Of a DNA stretch of 42,177 nucleotides, positions 1 through 9,460 are shown one piece after another. The notes beneath the pieces are model-generated. The model was not told the origin of the DNA. It saw only the letters and a list, made by a program, of their open reading frames with translations, and searched no databases. The stretch comes from an uncultured Prochlorococcus sp. GTDB lineage: Bacteria; Cyanobacteriota; Cyanobacteriia; PCC-6307; Cyanobiaceae. Position 1 is the first letter of the stretch; each line of letters begins with the position of its first letter. Position numbers and translations under genes: made by a program. The DNA lies in assembly GCA_902606505.1 (NCBI GenBank), contig CACLGU010000010.1, forward strand, positions 1-42,177, read 5' to 3'.

Positions 1-2081
1 CCAAATCTGTCCGAATTATAAATAATCATAATTGTGGCGTTAGGGACATCAATACCAACCTCAATGACAGTGGTTGAAACCAATATATTAATTTCATTCT
101 TTAAAAAAGAATTAATCACTTCATTCTTTTCTTGTGAACTTAATTTGCCATGTAATAATCCAACTTTTTTATTAAAAAAGACCTCTTCTGATAAATGTTT
201 GAATGTTTTCTTAGCGGAGCTTAAATTCATTTTTTCTGAATCTTCTATAAGTGGCAAGATCACATAAGCTTGCTTTCCCTTATTGATCTCATCTTCAACA
301 ATCTTGAACAAGTTAATTAGATCATCTTCTGAAATTATTTTTGTAGTTATAGGAACTCTCCCAGGAGGGAGTTCTGTAATTTGACTCGCATCTAAATCAC
401 CATAAATGGAAAGCGCAAGAGTTCTTGGAATTGGTGTTGCTGTCATTGATAACAAGTTAGTATTTTCTCCTTTATTAAGTAATCTATTTCTTTGAGTAAC
501 TCCAAATCTATGTTGTTCATCAATTACGACCATCCCTAATACATTAAAGATGACTTTATCTTCAAATAACGCATGAGTACCTACGAGGATATCAACTAAT
601 CCATTGTTCAAATTAGAGAGAATTTCTTTTCTCTTTTTTTGAGGAGTATTCCCAGTAAGTAGTTCAACAGAAACTAAAAGAGGATTCAAATATTTTAATA
701 AATTTTTATAATGCTGTTCTGCCAATACCTCTGTTGGGACCATAAAGGCACCTTGCATGTTTTTTTCAATGACCAGTAAAAGAGACGCTATTGCAATTAT
801 GGTTTTACCGCTTCCCACATCTCCCTGAAGCAATCTAGACATTGGTGCGGGATTAGATAAATCTTTCTTAATTTCATTTAAAACATTTTCTTGAGATTTT
901 GTTAATTCAAAAGGAAAATTATTTAAAAATTCTTTTAATAAAGATTTCTTTTGAGGTAATTGTTGAGAAGTTACATTTTTATTCGTCTTTCTTTTTCTAA
1001 GTAGGAACTTTATTTGAAGTAGGAATAACTCATCAAAAACCAAACGTTTTTTGGCCTCAATAAGTGCCTGTTGAGTTGGTGGAAAATGAATATTAATCAA
1101 CGACTCTCCTTTTGAAAATAAAGATAATGAATCAAGTTGCTTTTTATTTAAAATTTCTGGATATTGCTTTGCATAAATTAGTACCTTTTTCATGATTTTT
1201 ATAAAACTCATATTTGATAATGCTTCACCTAATGAATATAAGGGTAATATTTTGCCTGAAAAATTAAAATTATCACTATTATCATTAAGAATTTCAATCT
1301 GCGGATCTACAAAATTTTTGCCATAATCTGTTAATTTAACCTTACCGGAAATTGCTAATTTGGTTCCAGGAGTATACAAAGATTTTTGAGATGTAAAGAA
1401 GGAGTAAGATCTAAATCTTCTTCCTAAAAAAAATTTTGTAACCTTTATTGAAGACGTTTCATCAAAAACTACAATATTCATTATTGATAAATTACTATTT
1501 TTTTTACTCTTATGAATATAAAATCTTTTAACGCTTGCGATGCATGTGTATAAATTATCTGGTTTTAAATTTATTATCTTAACTCTATTCGTATAGTCTA
1601 GATATGTTCGTGGGAAATAATTAATTAGATCTTTTATATGAAATATCCCTAATTCATTAAGCTTATTTTTATAAACTTTACCTACATTTTTTATTAATGA
1701 AATATCTGAATCAAAAGACAAACTTGAATCAGCTTTATTCAGAAAAACATTATTAGAAATAATATTAGAACTTTCTATTTCCTGAGTTTTACCTAGTTTA
1801 TAAAGATTTTTTCTTGTATCTATAATTAACCTTTTTCTTTGATTTTCATCTAATTTATTATATTGATTATATTTATTAGATAATTCATAAAATATTCTTA
1901 AATATTCGTCTGAGAGATTTAGATTATCTAGTCTTTTTAATGATTCATGCAAATAATCATTAAAATATTTTTCTCTTCCTAAAGTATTAATAAATTTGTT
2001 TTCAGTTTCAATAGTAAGAGACTTTTGAAGAGGTCTTATCCAATCTTTAATTAATTTATTATTATTCCCGCTAAAAGTCAC
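1..2081 (-). CDS. recG: ATP-dependent DNA helicase RecG (5' part, runs off left edge)
   Basis: RecG is a superfamily-2 helicase that remodels stalled replication forks and branched recombination intermediates. Reading leftward, the frame shows Walker A GDVGSGKT (complement of about 805-830), the DEQHRFGV Walker B box (about 510-530), and DVPNATIMIIYNSDRFG at the very edge, which is the conserved block just before the QLRGRVGRG motif. About 693 codons are present of a protein usually near 800 residues in this group, so the end of the second RecA-like domain and the C-terminus lie outside the window. No ATG is available at the 5' end. I chose GTG at 2081 because an in-frame TGA (the stop of the upstream gene) lies just before it. 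It is the last gene of a minus-strand run with tsf and rpsB. Confidence 0.93.
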   Translation of the reverse strand, partial: MTFSGNNNKLIKDWIRPLQKSLTIETENKFINTLGREKYFNDYLHESLKRLDNLNLSDEYLRIFYELSNKYNQYNKLDENQRKRLIIDTRKNLYKLGKTQEIESSNIISNNVFLNKADSSLSFDSDISLIKNVGKVYKNKLNELGIFHIKDLINYFPRTYLDYTNRVKIINLKPDNLYTCIASVKRFYIHKSKKNSNLSIMNIVVFDETSSIKVTKFFLGRRFRSYSFFTSQKSLYTPGTKLAISGKVKLTDYGKNFVDPQIEILNDNSDNFNFSGKILPLYSLGEALSNMSFIKIMKKVLIYAKQYPEILNKKQLDSLSLFSKGESLINIHFPPTQQALIEAKKRLVFDELFLLQIKFLLRKRKTNKNVTSQQLPQKKSLLKEFLNNFPFELTKSQENVLNEIKKDLSNPAPMSRLLQGDVGSGKTIIAIASLLLVIEKNMQGAFMVPTEVLAEQHYKNLLKYLNPLLVSVELLTGNTPQKKRKEILSNLNNGLVDILVGTHALFEDKVIFNVLGMVVIDEQHRFGVTQRNRLLNKGENTNLLSMTATPIPRTLALSIYGDLDASQITELPPGRVPITTKIISEDDLINLFKIVEDEINKGKQAYVILPLIEDSEKMNLSSAKKTFKHLSEEVFFNKKVGLLHGKLSSQEKNEVINSFLKNEINILVSTTVIEVGIDVPNATIMIIYNSDRF

Positions 2082-2102
2082 ATTTGAAAAAGAGTTATTT
2101 TT

Positions 2103-3188
2103 TCAACGTATCTTATTCAAAGATATTTGTTTTTGCCTCCAGTATGTCTCTTTTTTAATCAAATGCTGAAATTGATTTTTGAGCTCATTTATTTTATTCC
2201 TTTGAACAGAAAGATTTAAATTTTTAAACTCTAACTCAACAGTAGATATATTAATGAAAATAATACTCGGAAGATTATTGCCGTTTAATAGCGGACGATT
2301 TAAGTTGAATTCGAAATTAATAATAAAAGGATATGGATGGTTTATCATCAAATTTTTGCCTACTAAGTAATCAAAGGAATCTTTAGATATCATCTTTTTT
2401 ATTAAATTGGCCTTAAATAATTCTTGATTAATCTCATATGAAAGATTCATTAGTAAATTTTCCAGTGACTTGTCTATTAAATCAAAACTTTTAGGAATCT
2501 GATTTTTGAGTGAAATATCTATTTGTTTGATATTGTCTTTTTCTGGATGTCTTAGTTTTTCATCCTTTACTTCGCCTATTAATTCAAGTAGCGAGGAGAT
2601 AAATTGTTTTTCAAATCCTAAGTTTTCAGTAATATTGCTACTAGATAAATAATTATTATGGTCGTAATTATCTAAATCAATTGATACGAATTTATCATTA
2701 TAATCAGCTTGATAATATTCAGAAGTATTTGAAAAGTCTTCAGTAATCTCGAACTGAGTGGTTTTTTTTAATTGAAAACCAAATTCATATTGAAATTTTT
2801 CTTTTTGATCATCCTTTATTTTTGTGGAACCATCAAAAATAGTAAAATTAATTTCTTTATTTATATTTTTTTTAATTTCATTTATTTTTAATTGTTCTAC
2901 TGTTAAAAAAGGCAAATTCGTAAATATTAATTTACTTATTTTTTTTTCAAAAAGACTATAGAATTCATTTTCATTTAAGAAATTATCATTAATTGTTAGA
3001 TAACTATATATTTGATTAAGCCCTTTTTCTACAGAGATGAAAAGTAGATCTCTTACTAGATTAAGATAAAATTCATATTCCATATATATATTTCTAATTA
3101 ATATTCTTTTTTTTATGTCCGCTCTCTCTAATTGAGAATTAATTTTATCTATATCTATGTAATTATTGAGATTATTCAAATCATTCAA
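2103..3188 (-). CDS. uncharacterised protein between tsf and recG
   Basis: I do not recognise a family. The protein is about 360 residues, hydrophilic, rich in Asn, Lys, Glu and Ile, with no signal peptide or membrane segment. It includes a region rich in acidic and Tyr residues (SEYYQADYNDKFVSIDLDN) and a more hydrophobic C-terminal third (LPSIIFINISTVELEF) that looks like beta structure. An ATG at 3257 would overlap tsf by 65 bases, and its first ~22 codons are simply tsf read in another frame. A TTG at 3188, five bases past the tsf stop, is a more natural start, so I use it; another TTG at 3179 is possible. It is probably co-transcribed with tsf and ends 21 bases before recG. Function unknown. 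Confidence 0.75.
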   Translation of the reverse strand: MNDLNNLNNYIDIDKINSQLERADIKKRILIRNIYMEYEFYLNLVRDLLFISVEKGLNQIYSYLTINDNFLNENEFYSLFEKKISKLIFTNLPFLTVEQLKINEIKKNINKEINFTIFDGSTKIKDDQKEKFQYEFGFQLKKTTQFEITEDFSNTSEYYQADYNDKFVSIDLDNYDHNNYLSSSNITENLGFEKQFISSLLELIGEVKDEKLRHPEKDNIKQIDISLKNQIPKSFDLIDKSLENLLMNLSYEINQELFKANLIKKMISKDSFDYLVGKNLMINHPYPFIINFEFNLNRPLLNGNNLPSIIFINISTVELEFKNLNLSVQRNKINELKNQFQHLIKKETYWRQKQISLNKIR

Positions 3189-3192
3189 GTGA

Positions 3193-3849
3193 CTAGTTTT
3201 TTTGCATTGATGCGACCTCTTCAGCAAAGTCCATCTGATTTTTTTCGATACCTTCACCCAATGTATATCTTGTAAAGCGTCTTACTTTGATATTTTCGCC
3301 AATTTTTGCAGCTGCTTGTTTAACAAGATCCTCAACTGTTAGAGAACTATCTTTAATGTAGGGTTGTGAAAGCAAAACAAGCTCATTAAGTCTTTTTGCT
3401 ATTCTCCCTTCAACTATTTTTTCTTTAATTTGTTCTGGTTTTCCAGATAAATCATCCCTACCCATTTCAATCTGCTTTTCTTTTTCCACAACATCTGCTG
3501 GTATTTCATCAATTGATACATACTCAACATTTGGGCATGCTGCTACTTGCATTGAGACATCCTTCAACAGAGATTGGAATATATCACCTCTAGCAACGAA
3601 ATCAGTTTCACAATTTAACTCTAGTAAAACTCCGACTCTTGATCCAGTATGTATATAGCTACCAATTGAACCTTCAGCCGCTACTCTACCCGATTTCTTT
3701 TCAGCACTAGCTATACCCTTCTTTCTTAACCATTCCAAAGCTTTATCTAGATTTCCTTCAGTTTCGTTAAGTGCTTTTTTGCAGTCCATCATTCCTGCGC
3801 CAGTTTTATCTCTAAGATCTTTTACAAGTTTTGCTGTAATGTTTCCCAT
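3193..3849 (-). CDS. tsf: translation elongation factor Ts
   Basis: EF-Ts is the cytoplasmic nucleotide exchange factor that regenerates EF-Tu-GTP. The 218-residue protein has the N-terminal UBA-like segment with [19 protein letters not shown] (residues 9-27) and the core motif [13 protein letters not shown]. This is the short form found in cyanobacteria and chloroplasts, shorter than the ~283-residue E. coli protein. It lies 44 bases downstream of rpsB on the same strand, the classic rpsB-tsf pair, so it probably shares the rpsB promoter and leader. Confidence 0.98.
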   Translation of the reverse strand: MGNITAKLVKDLRDKTGAGMMDCKKALNETEGNLDKALEWLRKKGIASAEKKSGRVAAEGSIGSYIHTGSRVGVLLELNCETDFVARGDIFQSLLKDVSMQVAACPNVEYVSIDEIPADVVEKEKQIEMGRDDLSGKPEQIKEKIVEGRIAKRLNELVLLSQPYIKDSSLTVEDLVKQAAAKIGENIKVRRFTRYTLGEGIEKNQMDFAEEVASMQKN

Positions 3850-3893
3850 TTGAAGTAATAAAAAATAGTAAATAGTAAGTTTTAAATTGGAAT

Positions 3894-4598
3894 TTAATTT
3901 TTTCTTTCGGCATTAGAGCCTTTTCTACCTTCATTTATGGCATCTGCAAGTCTTCCTAAAATAAGTTGCACAGATCTAACGGCATCATCGTTACAAGGAA
4001 TTGGAACTTCACACAAATCCGGATCGCAATTTGTATCCAACATTGATACTAATGAGATATCTAATTTTCTAGCTTCTAATACTGCATTAGATTCTCTTCT
4101 CTGATCAACCAATACAACTACGTCTGGTAATCTTCTCATACCCTTAAGTCCACCTAAGTATTTTTGTAATCTTTCAAGTTCTCTCCTTAATACTGCAGCT
4201 TCTTTTTTAGGCCTCATTGCTATTGAACCACTACTTTCCATTCTTTCTAGATCCTTTAGTCTTTCAATCCTTGCTTTCATTGTTGTCCAATTAGTCAGCA
4301 TCCCTCCAAGCCATCTTTGATTTACATATGCAGCTCCGCAGCGTGTAGCTTCCTGAGCTACTACATCTGATGCTTGTTTTTTTGTACCGACAAATAGGAA
4401 ACGTTTACCACTTTTTGCAGCGTTTCTAGTCCATTTATATGCATTGTTCATACACAATGCTGTTTTTACAAGATCAATAATATGAACTCCATTTCTCGCG
4501 CAATATATATATTTAGACATCTTGGGATTCCAACGTCTAGTTTGATGCCCGAAATGAGCACCAGCTTCCATCATTTCTGATAGTGATACAACAGCCAT
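3894..4598 (-). CDS. rpsB: 30S ribosomal protein S2
   Basis: S2 is a late-assembling small-subunit ribosomal protein. The 234-residue sequence starts [19 protein letters not shown] and contains the RWNPKM block, the [12 protein letters not shown] signature and [11 protein letters not shown], all standard for S2. Length is normal. It is followed by tsf. The 5' leader carries a strong interleaved base-pairing arrangement (see the leader entry), so translation is probably autoregulated by S2, as is known for rpsB in enterobacteria. No strong Shine-Dalgarno is visible directly before the ATG. Confidence 0.98.
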   Translation of the reverse strand: MAVVSLSEMMEAGAHFGHQTRRWNPKMSKYIYCARNGVHIIDLVKTALCMNNAYKWTRNAAKSGKRFLFVGTKKQASDVVAQEATRCGAAYVNQRWLGGMLTNWTTMKARIERLKDLERMESSGSIAMRPKKEAAVLRRELERLQKYLGGLKGMRRLPDVVVLVDQRRESNAVLEARKLDISLVSMLDTNCDPDLCEVPIPCNDDAVRSVQLILGRLADAINEGRKGSNAERKN

Positions 4599-4610
4599 AA
4601 TTTAAAAAGG

Positions 4611-4674
4611 GTTTCGGGTTAGCCTCCATCTGACGGGGAATTAATATTAATAATTCACCCGAAACTGTCAGATG
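4611..4674 (-). promoter_or_regulatory. rpsB leader RNA with predicted H-type pseudoknot
   Basis: In mRNA sense two perfect helices interleave. CATCTGAC (4674-4667) pairs with GTCAGATG (4634-4627), and GTTTCGGGT (4665-4657) pairs with ACCCGAAAC (4619-4611). The order a-b-a'-b' defines a pseudoknot. Between them GAATTA/TAATTC (4656-4651 with 4643-4638) can form a third short hairpin. The last helix strand ends 12 bases before the rpsB ATG, so folding would control ribosome access. Leaders of rpsB in other bacteria are known S2-dependent autoregulatory elements; equating this one with them is inference. Confidence 0.7.
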
Positions 4675-4693
4675 TGTGAAATTTATTTCAGGT

Positions 4694-4699
4694 ATTCTA
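4694..4699 (-). promoter_or_regulatory. candidate -10 box for rpsB-tsf
   Basis: On the minus strand TAGAAT lies about 20 bases upstream of the first leader helix, which would put the start of transcription near 4687 and keep the whole pseudoknot inside the mRNA. No convincing -35 hexamer is seen, as is common in this lineage. The call is by eye only. Confidence 0.35.
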
Positions 4700-4727
4700 G
4701 CAAGTGATGTGTATTTCTAAAAGTTTT

Positions 4728-5639
4728 TTATCTTGATTTAGTTAACTGTTTAATGTAAATCATATTTAGAGGGATCCTAAGTATCTCAAGTGCAAGTCTA
4801 TTTTTTCTTATATTTACTAGGAATCTTAATAATGGAAGGATTCTATCAACACTGATTAGTCCTCCCAAGCAAAGAATTTGCCAAAGTAATTTATGGAGAG
4901 GAGTTAATTGAATCATAAATCTAACCCTTAAATTTGGGTGTTTCTTATAAAACACTAAAGCCATTTTTGCCCTCTCTTTTTCTTGAGCAATTAATGATTC
5001 TATTTGTTCACAATTAAATGGCGGATGCCAATGAAAACCTACTGCATTTGGGCATTTAATTAATTTTGTCCCATTTTTTTTTAATCTTTCTCCAAGTTCT
5101 AAATCCTCCCAACCGTACAGACTAAAAGAAGTATCAAATAATCCCACACTTAAAATCAATTCTTTTGATATCGCTACATTCCCAGTAGCAAAGTATGCAA
5201 AAGAAGTGTCCATTATTTTATGTTTTTCACTCTGAGGATTTAGAAAATTAGATGTATTGACTACTGAGCCATAGGTAAAACATTTTTTATCATTTTTTCT
5301 CCAAGAGGCAAGTAATTTTTCTACGTGGCAATTTATAAAATTGTCTAAAACAATAAGATCACTATCAATGAAAATAATAATTTCATATTTTGATTTAATT
5401 ACTCCCAGATTTCTTCCCAGTGCAGGCCCTCCATGTTCTTGCTGAAATAGAATAACGTGTGGGAGATTAGCTTTGTTTTTATTTATCCATGTGGTTGTCC
5501 CATCAGTTGATCCATCATCAACTACTATTACTTCATAATTACTGATATTTGTATTTAATTTTTGATTCTCAAGCGCAAATAGACATTTCTCTAATATAGG
5601 TAATCTATTGTAAGTCGGTATAACAATACTTACATTCAT
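4728..5639 (-). CDS. family 2 glycosyltransferase
   Basis: A GT-A fold glycosyltransferase that transfers a sugar from a nucleotide sugar, probably in cell-surface polysaccharide or glycolipid synthesis. The 303-residue protein opens with MNVSIVIPTYNRLPILEKCL, then VVDDGSTDGTT (about residues 40-50), the metal-binding IFIDSDL (about 90-96), and GWEDLELGERL (about 175-186), whose ED pair is the usual acceptor/catalytic region of this family. The C-terminal ~90 residues are basic with weak amphipathic or hydrophobic segments (LLWQILCLGGLISV) that may associate with the membrane. The donor and acceptor cannot be told from sequence. It lies upstream of the rpsB promoter region on the same strand. 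Confidence 0.9.
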   Translation of the reverse strand: MNVSIVIPTYNRLPILEKCLFALENQKLNTNISNYEVIVVDDGSTDGTTTWINKNKANLPHVILFQQEHGGPALGRNLGVIKSKYEIIIFIDSDLIVLDNFINCHVEKLLASWRKNDKKCFTYGSVVNTSNFLNPQSEKHKIMDTSFAYFATGNVAISKELILSVGLFDTSFSLYGWEDLELGERLKKNGTKLIKCPNAVGFHWHPPFNCEQIESLIAQEKERAKMALVFYKKHPNLRVRFMIQLTPLHKLLWQILCLGGLISVDRILPLLRFLVNIRKNRLALEILRIPLNMIYIKQLTKSR

Positions 5640-5697
5640 GGTTATGTCTTAAATATGCATAATATATTGAACTCCAAAAGATAAAAAAAGATATTCC

Positions 5698-5847
5698 CTA
5701 ATCAGCTGCACCGCCATTATTTGCTGTACCTGTAACGTTTCCACCATCAGGTCTTCCATCAGTTCTTAATTTCCTTTTTTTGAATTTTCTAGCATAGGCT
5801 CTATTACGTTCCTGCTTTTCTTTTTTTAGATTCCTTCTCTTAGACAT
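5698..5847 (-). CDS. small basic protein, 49 residues
   Basis: An intact ATG-to-TAG frame encodes 49 residues. The first ~28 are extremely Lys/Arg-rich (MSKRRNLKKEKQERNRAYAR then KFKKRKLR), and the tail is Gly/Asn/Ala-rich (DGGNVTGTANNGGAAD). The composition suggests nucleic-acid or ribosome binding. It begins 18 bases after devA ends, on the same strand, so it may be the last cistron of the pcyA-dev operon. No family recognised. Confidence 0.65.
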   Translation of the reverse strand: MSKRRNLKKEKQERNRAYARKFKKRKLRTDGRPDGGNVTGTANNGGAAD

Positions 5848-5865
5848 AAAATTTTTAACTTTTAA

Positions 5866-6594
5866 TTATATTAGCTCACTATGAGCACTATATATTTTAC
5901 CATCTTCCATATTTAATATCCTGTCAGCCATATCAGAAATTCTTGGATCATGGGTCACCATAAGTACAGAACAATTTTGCTCTTTTGCTAGTTTCCTTAA
6001 AAGGGTTACTATTTCTCTTCCTGTGACGCTATCTAAAGCAGAAGTGGGCTCATCAGCTAATAAAAGTTTTGGGTTAGCAGATAAAGCTCGAGCAATTGCT
6101 ACTCTCTGTTTCTGCCCACCAGATAAGTCATTTGGCAACTTTTTATGATGTTCTTCTAATCCTACTGCTGACAACCAATTCCGTGCTATTTCACGTCTTT
6201 GCAAATATGTTAAACCTTTTATTAAATCGGCACCCATCTGGACATTTTGTTCTGCTGTTAAACATCTCAGAAGATTGTGACCTTGAAAAATCATTCCAAT
6301 ACTTCTTCTAAGAATCTGACGAGTTTTCCTTGATGCTCCATTTAACTGATTATTTAATACAGTTAAATCCCCACTTTGACAGGTTCTCAAGGCACCAATT
6401 AATGTTAAAAGAGTGGTCTTACCACATCCAGAAGGTCCTTTCAAAAGAACCAACTCCCCTTTATCAATATTTAAATTAACGTCATTAAGAACTTGTTTTT
6501 TATTCTCATTTTTCCCATAAAAATGACTCAAATTATTTATTGAGACTGTTTTAAGATTTTTGACATTATTTTTTGATTTATTAGCTTTAACCAT
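5866..6594 (-). CDS. devA: DevA-type ABC transporter ATPase
   Basis: ATPase subunit of a DevBCA-type exporter (related to MacB/LolD). The 242 residues carry Walker A GPSGCGKT (53-60), the Q-loop Gln at 104, signature LSGGQKQR (157-164), Walker B LLLADE (177-182) and DPR in the switch region. A ~20-residue basic N-terminal extension precedes the domain. DevBCA pumps are known to move glycolipids or other substrates with a TolC-like partner; the substrate here is unknown. It starts 13 bases after devC, and the order devB-devC-devA is the canonical one. Confidence 0.92.
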   Translation of the reverse strand: MVKANKSKNNVKNLKTVSINNLSHFYGKNENKKQVLNDVNLNIDKGELVLLKGPSGCGKTTLLTLIGALRTCQSGDLTVLNNQLNGASRKTRQILRRSIGMIFQGHNLLRCLTAEQNVQMGADLIKGLTYLQRREIARNWLSAVGLEEHHKKLPNDLSGGQKQRVAIARALSANPKLLLADEPTSALDSVTGREIVTLLRKLAKEQNCSVLMVTHDPRISDMADRILNMEDGKIYSAHSELI

Positions 6595-6607
6595 TTATTT
6601 TCAATTG

Positions 6608-7780
6608 TTAAAAAATTTCGGCAGGATCAGCGTCAACTAATTTACGCATCGCAACAGCGGCGGACCCCATACACATAACTAAAACTAATACAAAAATTAA
6701 AATAGTTTTATTTGCGTCCATTATTATTGGGAGTTTAGTAGAACTTCTTATAACTGAGTAAAGTATTTGACCAGAGAAATAAGCAGGTAAATAACCAAAC
6801 AATGCCAACAAAAAACCCTCTCTAGCTACGACAAAGAAAAGGGATTTAATTCTATATCCCATTGCCAATAGAGTGGCGTACTCTGGGAGGTGATCGGTAA
6901 CATCACTATAAAGAATTTGATAAACAACCACACACCCTACAACGAAACCCATCAATGCTCCCAAACTAAATATAAAACCTATTGCAGTACTATTTTTCCA
7001 ATAATTCTTCTCAAATTCTATAAATTGATTTTTTGTAAGAACCCTAACATCATTTGGGAGTGAGTTATTTAATATCCTTGAAATAAATTCAAGATCAGAC
7101 CCTTTTTTTAGCTTTACCAAACCAATTTCTATACTTCCAGGAGGATTAGCAGGAAAAAGTCTTAAGAAGGTTTCTCGACTAGTTATCAAATTACCATCTG
7201 CACCAAAAGATGGTCCTAACTCCACAAGGCCTTCAACAATAACTCTTTTCCCAGCAACCTCAGTCTCAACTTTTTTTTCAGATAAGAACCATTCTTCAAT
7301 TGGTCCAAATTCAGGTCTAGATAGTTTGTCAAAAAGAACTCTTGATGGATTCCTCAATTTATAAGCTTTCTTTGAGAATCCCTCATCTAAAAGAAGTGAA
7401 TCGGAGGGATTAAAACCTAATGCAAGTATTGATCTAGTTTTAAGATTTTCGGGATTTCTCCAAAGTAAATAATTAAGATTGACGGGAGCAGTCTTTTCAA
7501 CATCTTCTATTGCGAGAGTCTGAATTAACCTTCTTTTTGGGAATCCGCTCATGCTTATAGAACTTTTTGATCTAGGACTTATCAAAACAAGATCGGCATC
7601 TAGAAGTTTATGAATAGTTACGCTCGTATCAAATAAACCATCTCTAAAACCTAATTGCATAAACATCAAAATCCCTGCAAAACTGATTCCAGCTATGGCA
7701 ACTGCTAGCCTTAATGGTTGCCTAGTTAATAACAACCAAGCTAATGGTATTTTTCTAAATTTTAAAAAAGGAAAACTCAT
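6608..7780 (-). CDS. devC: DevC-type ABC transporter permease
   Basis: The 390-residue inner-membrane subunit has the MacB/FtsX topology: one N-terminal membrane helix (about residues 22-44, AVAIAGISFAGILMFMQLGF), a large extracytoplasmic domain to about residue 265, then three C-terminal helices (AIGFIFSLGALMGFVVGCVV, FLLALFGYLPAYFSG, ILIFVLVLVMCMGS). The opening MSFPFLKFRKIPLAWLLL resembles the DevC family start (PLAWLQL). Its ATG shares one base with the devB stop (TAATG), so translation is coupled. Confidence 0.92.
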   Translation of the reverse strand: MSFPFLKFRKIPLAWLLLTRQPLRLAVAIAGISFAGILMFMQLGFRDGLFDTSVTIHKLLDADLVLISPRSKSSISMSGFPKRRLIQTLAIEDVEKTAPVNLNYLLWRNPENLKTRSILALGFNPSDSLLLDEGFSKKAYKLRNPSRVLFDKLSRPEFGPIEEWFLSEKKVETEVAGKRVIVEGLVELGPSFGADGNLITSRETFLRLFPANPPGSIEIGLVKLKKGSDLEFISRILNNSLPNDVRVLTKNQFIEFEKNYWKNSTAIGFIFSLGALMGFVVGCVVVYQILYSDVTDHLPEYATLLAMGYRIKSLFFVVAREGFLLALFGYLPAYFSGQILYSVIRSSTKLPIIMDANKTILIFVLVLVMCMGSAAVAMRKLVDADPAEIF

Positions 7781-8693
7781 TAAGGAATAAATTTTGCAAT
7801 TACTTTCATTCCTGCATAGTTTTGAACGATATCTATAGAATCTTGATCAAGTTTTACTAGTACCTCGATAATTCGCGAATCAGCATCCCCTGTTGGATCA
7901 GTAGATAAAACTTTTCTTTGTTTTACCTGAGGAGTAATTCTAATCACCTTTCCCTTAAGATTTTTTTGGAAACCACCATTTTCACTGCTCAATTCAACAT
8001 TCTGAGAAATAAAGACTCTATCAATGTCAGATTCATAAACCTCTATCAAAGCTTCCATTTTTTGACTAGAACCAATATCCAAGATCCCGTCATTTTTAGG
8101 CCTCTCACCAACTCTCGTATTTATTCCAAGGATAAAACCATCTATGGGACTCCTTAGTTTTGAATTAAATAGATCTATCTCGATATTTTTTTTATCTCCG
8201 ATAAGATTTATTTTCTGCTTTTGCAATTTTAATAATTCATCTTTTCTCTGTGAAAACTCTACAAAAGAATATGCATCTTTGCTCAAAGCTAACTCATACC
8301 TTTGAATTTGATCTTTTTTGAGGGAAATTTCATCGTTAATAGTATTAATTAGATTTTCATTTCTTTCAAGATCAGCAATTAACTTTTCTCCATTTTCAAA
8401 TATTGCCAGGATATCACCTTTTTTTACGAAATCTCCTTCATTTACTAAAATTTCGACAATTCTGGGTGAAGAGCCAAACTGACTTATTGGAGCTGCCAAT
8501 TGCCTAATCTCTCCCGAAGGAGAAAGTTGACCAAGTGCCGCAACAGCTTTAATAGGCGGTATATAATCTGAAATTATTTCCTCTTTAAATTTTGAATTAG
8601 ATTTATTATTTCCAGAACAGGAAATAACCCCAAAAGATAATGGCATAAATAATAATAAATAAAAAAATAAATTTTTAAGTATTTTTAATTTCA

Positions 8694-8694
<1 letters not shown>
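7780..8694 (-). CDS. devB: DevB-type membrane fusion protein (HlyD family), lipoprotein
   Basis: A periplasmic adaptor that would join DevC/DevA to an outer-membrane TolC-like channel. The 304-residue protein has an N-terminal hydrophobic stretch ending in LSFGVISC with Cys26 as a probable lipidation site, a biotinyl-lipoyl half (SPRIVEILVNEGDFVKKGDI), an alpha-hairpin region (about 105-170), the second lipoyl half (RSPIDGFILGINTRVGERP) and a beta-barrel domain. Homologues are often anchored by one helix; the lipobox suggests lipid anchoring here. Its ATG overlaps the pcyA stop by one base (TAATG). Confidence 0.9.
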
Positions 8695-9443
<749 letters not shown>

Positions 9444-9460
9444 TTAAATAGAGAACCTAA

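Noticed and set aside
34-267. Plus-strand 77-codon frame at the left edge
   Set aside because: Antisense to the conserved helicase domain of recG.
4727-5640. Glycosyltransferase as part of the rpsB operon
   Set aside because: A candidate -10 and the structured leader lie between the two genes, so rpsB most likely has its own promoter.
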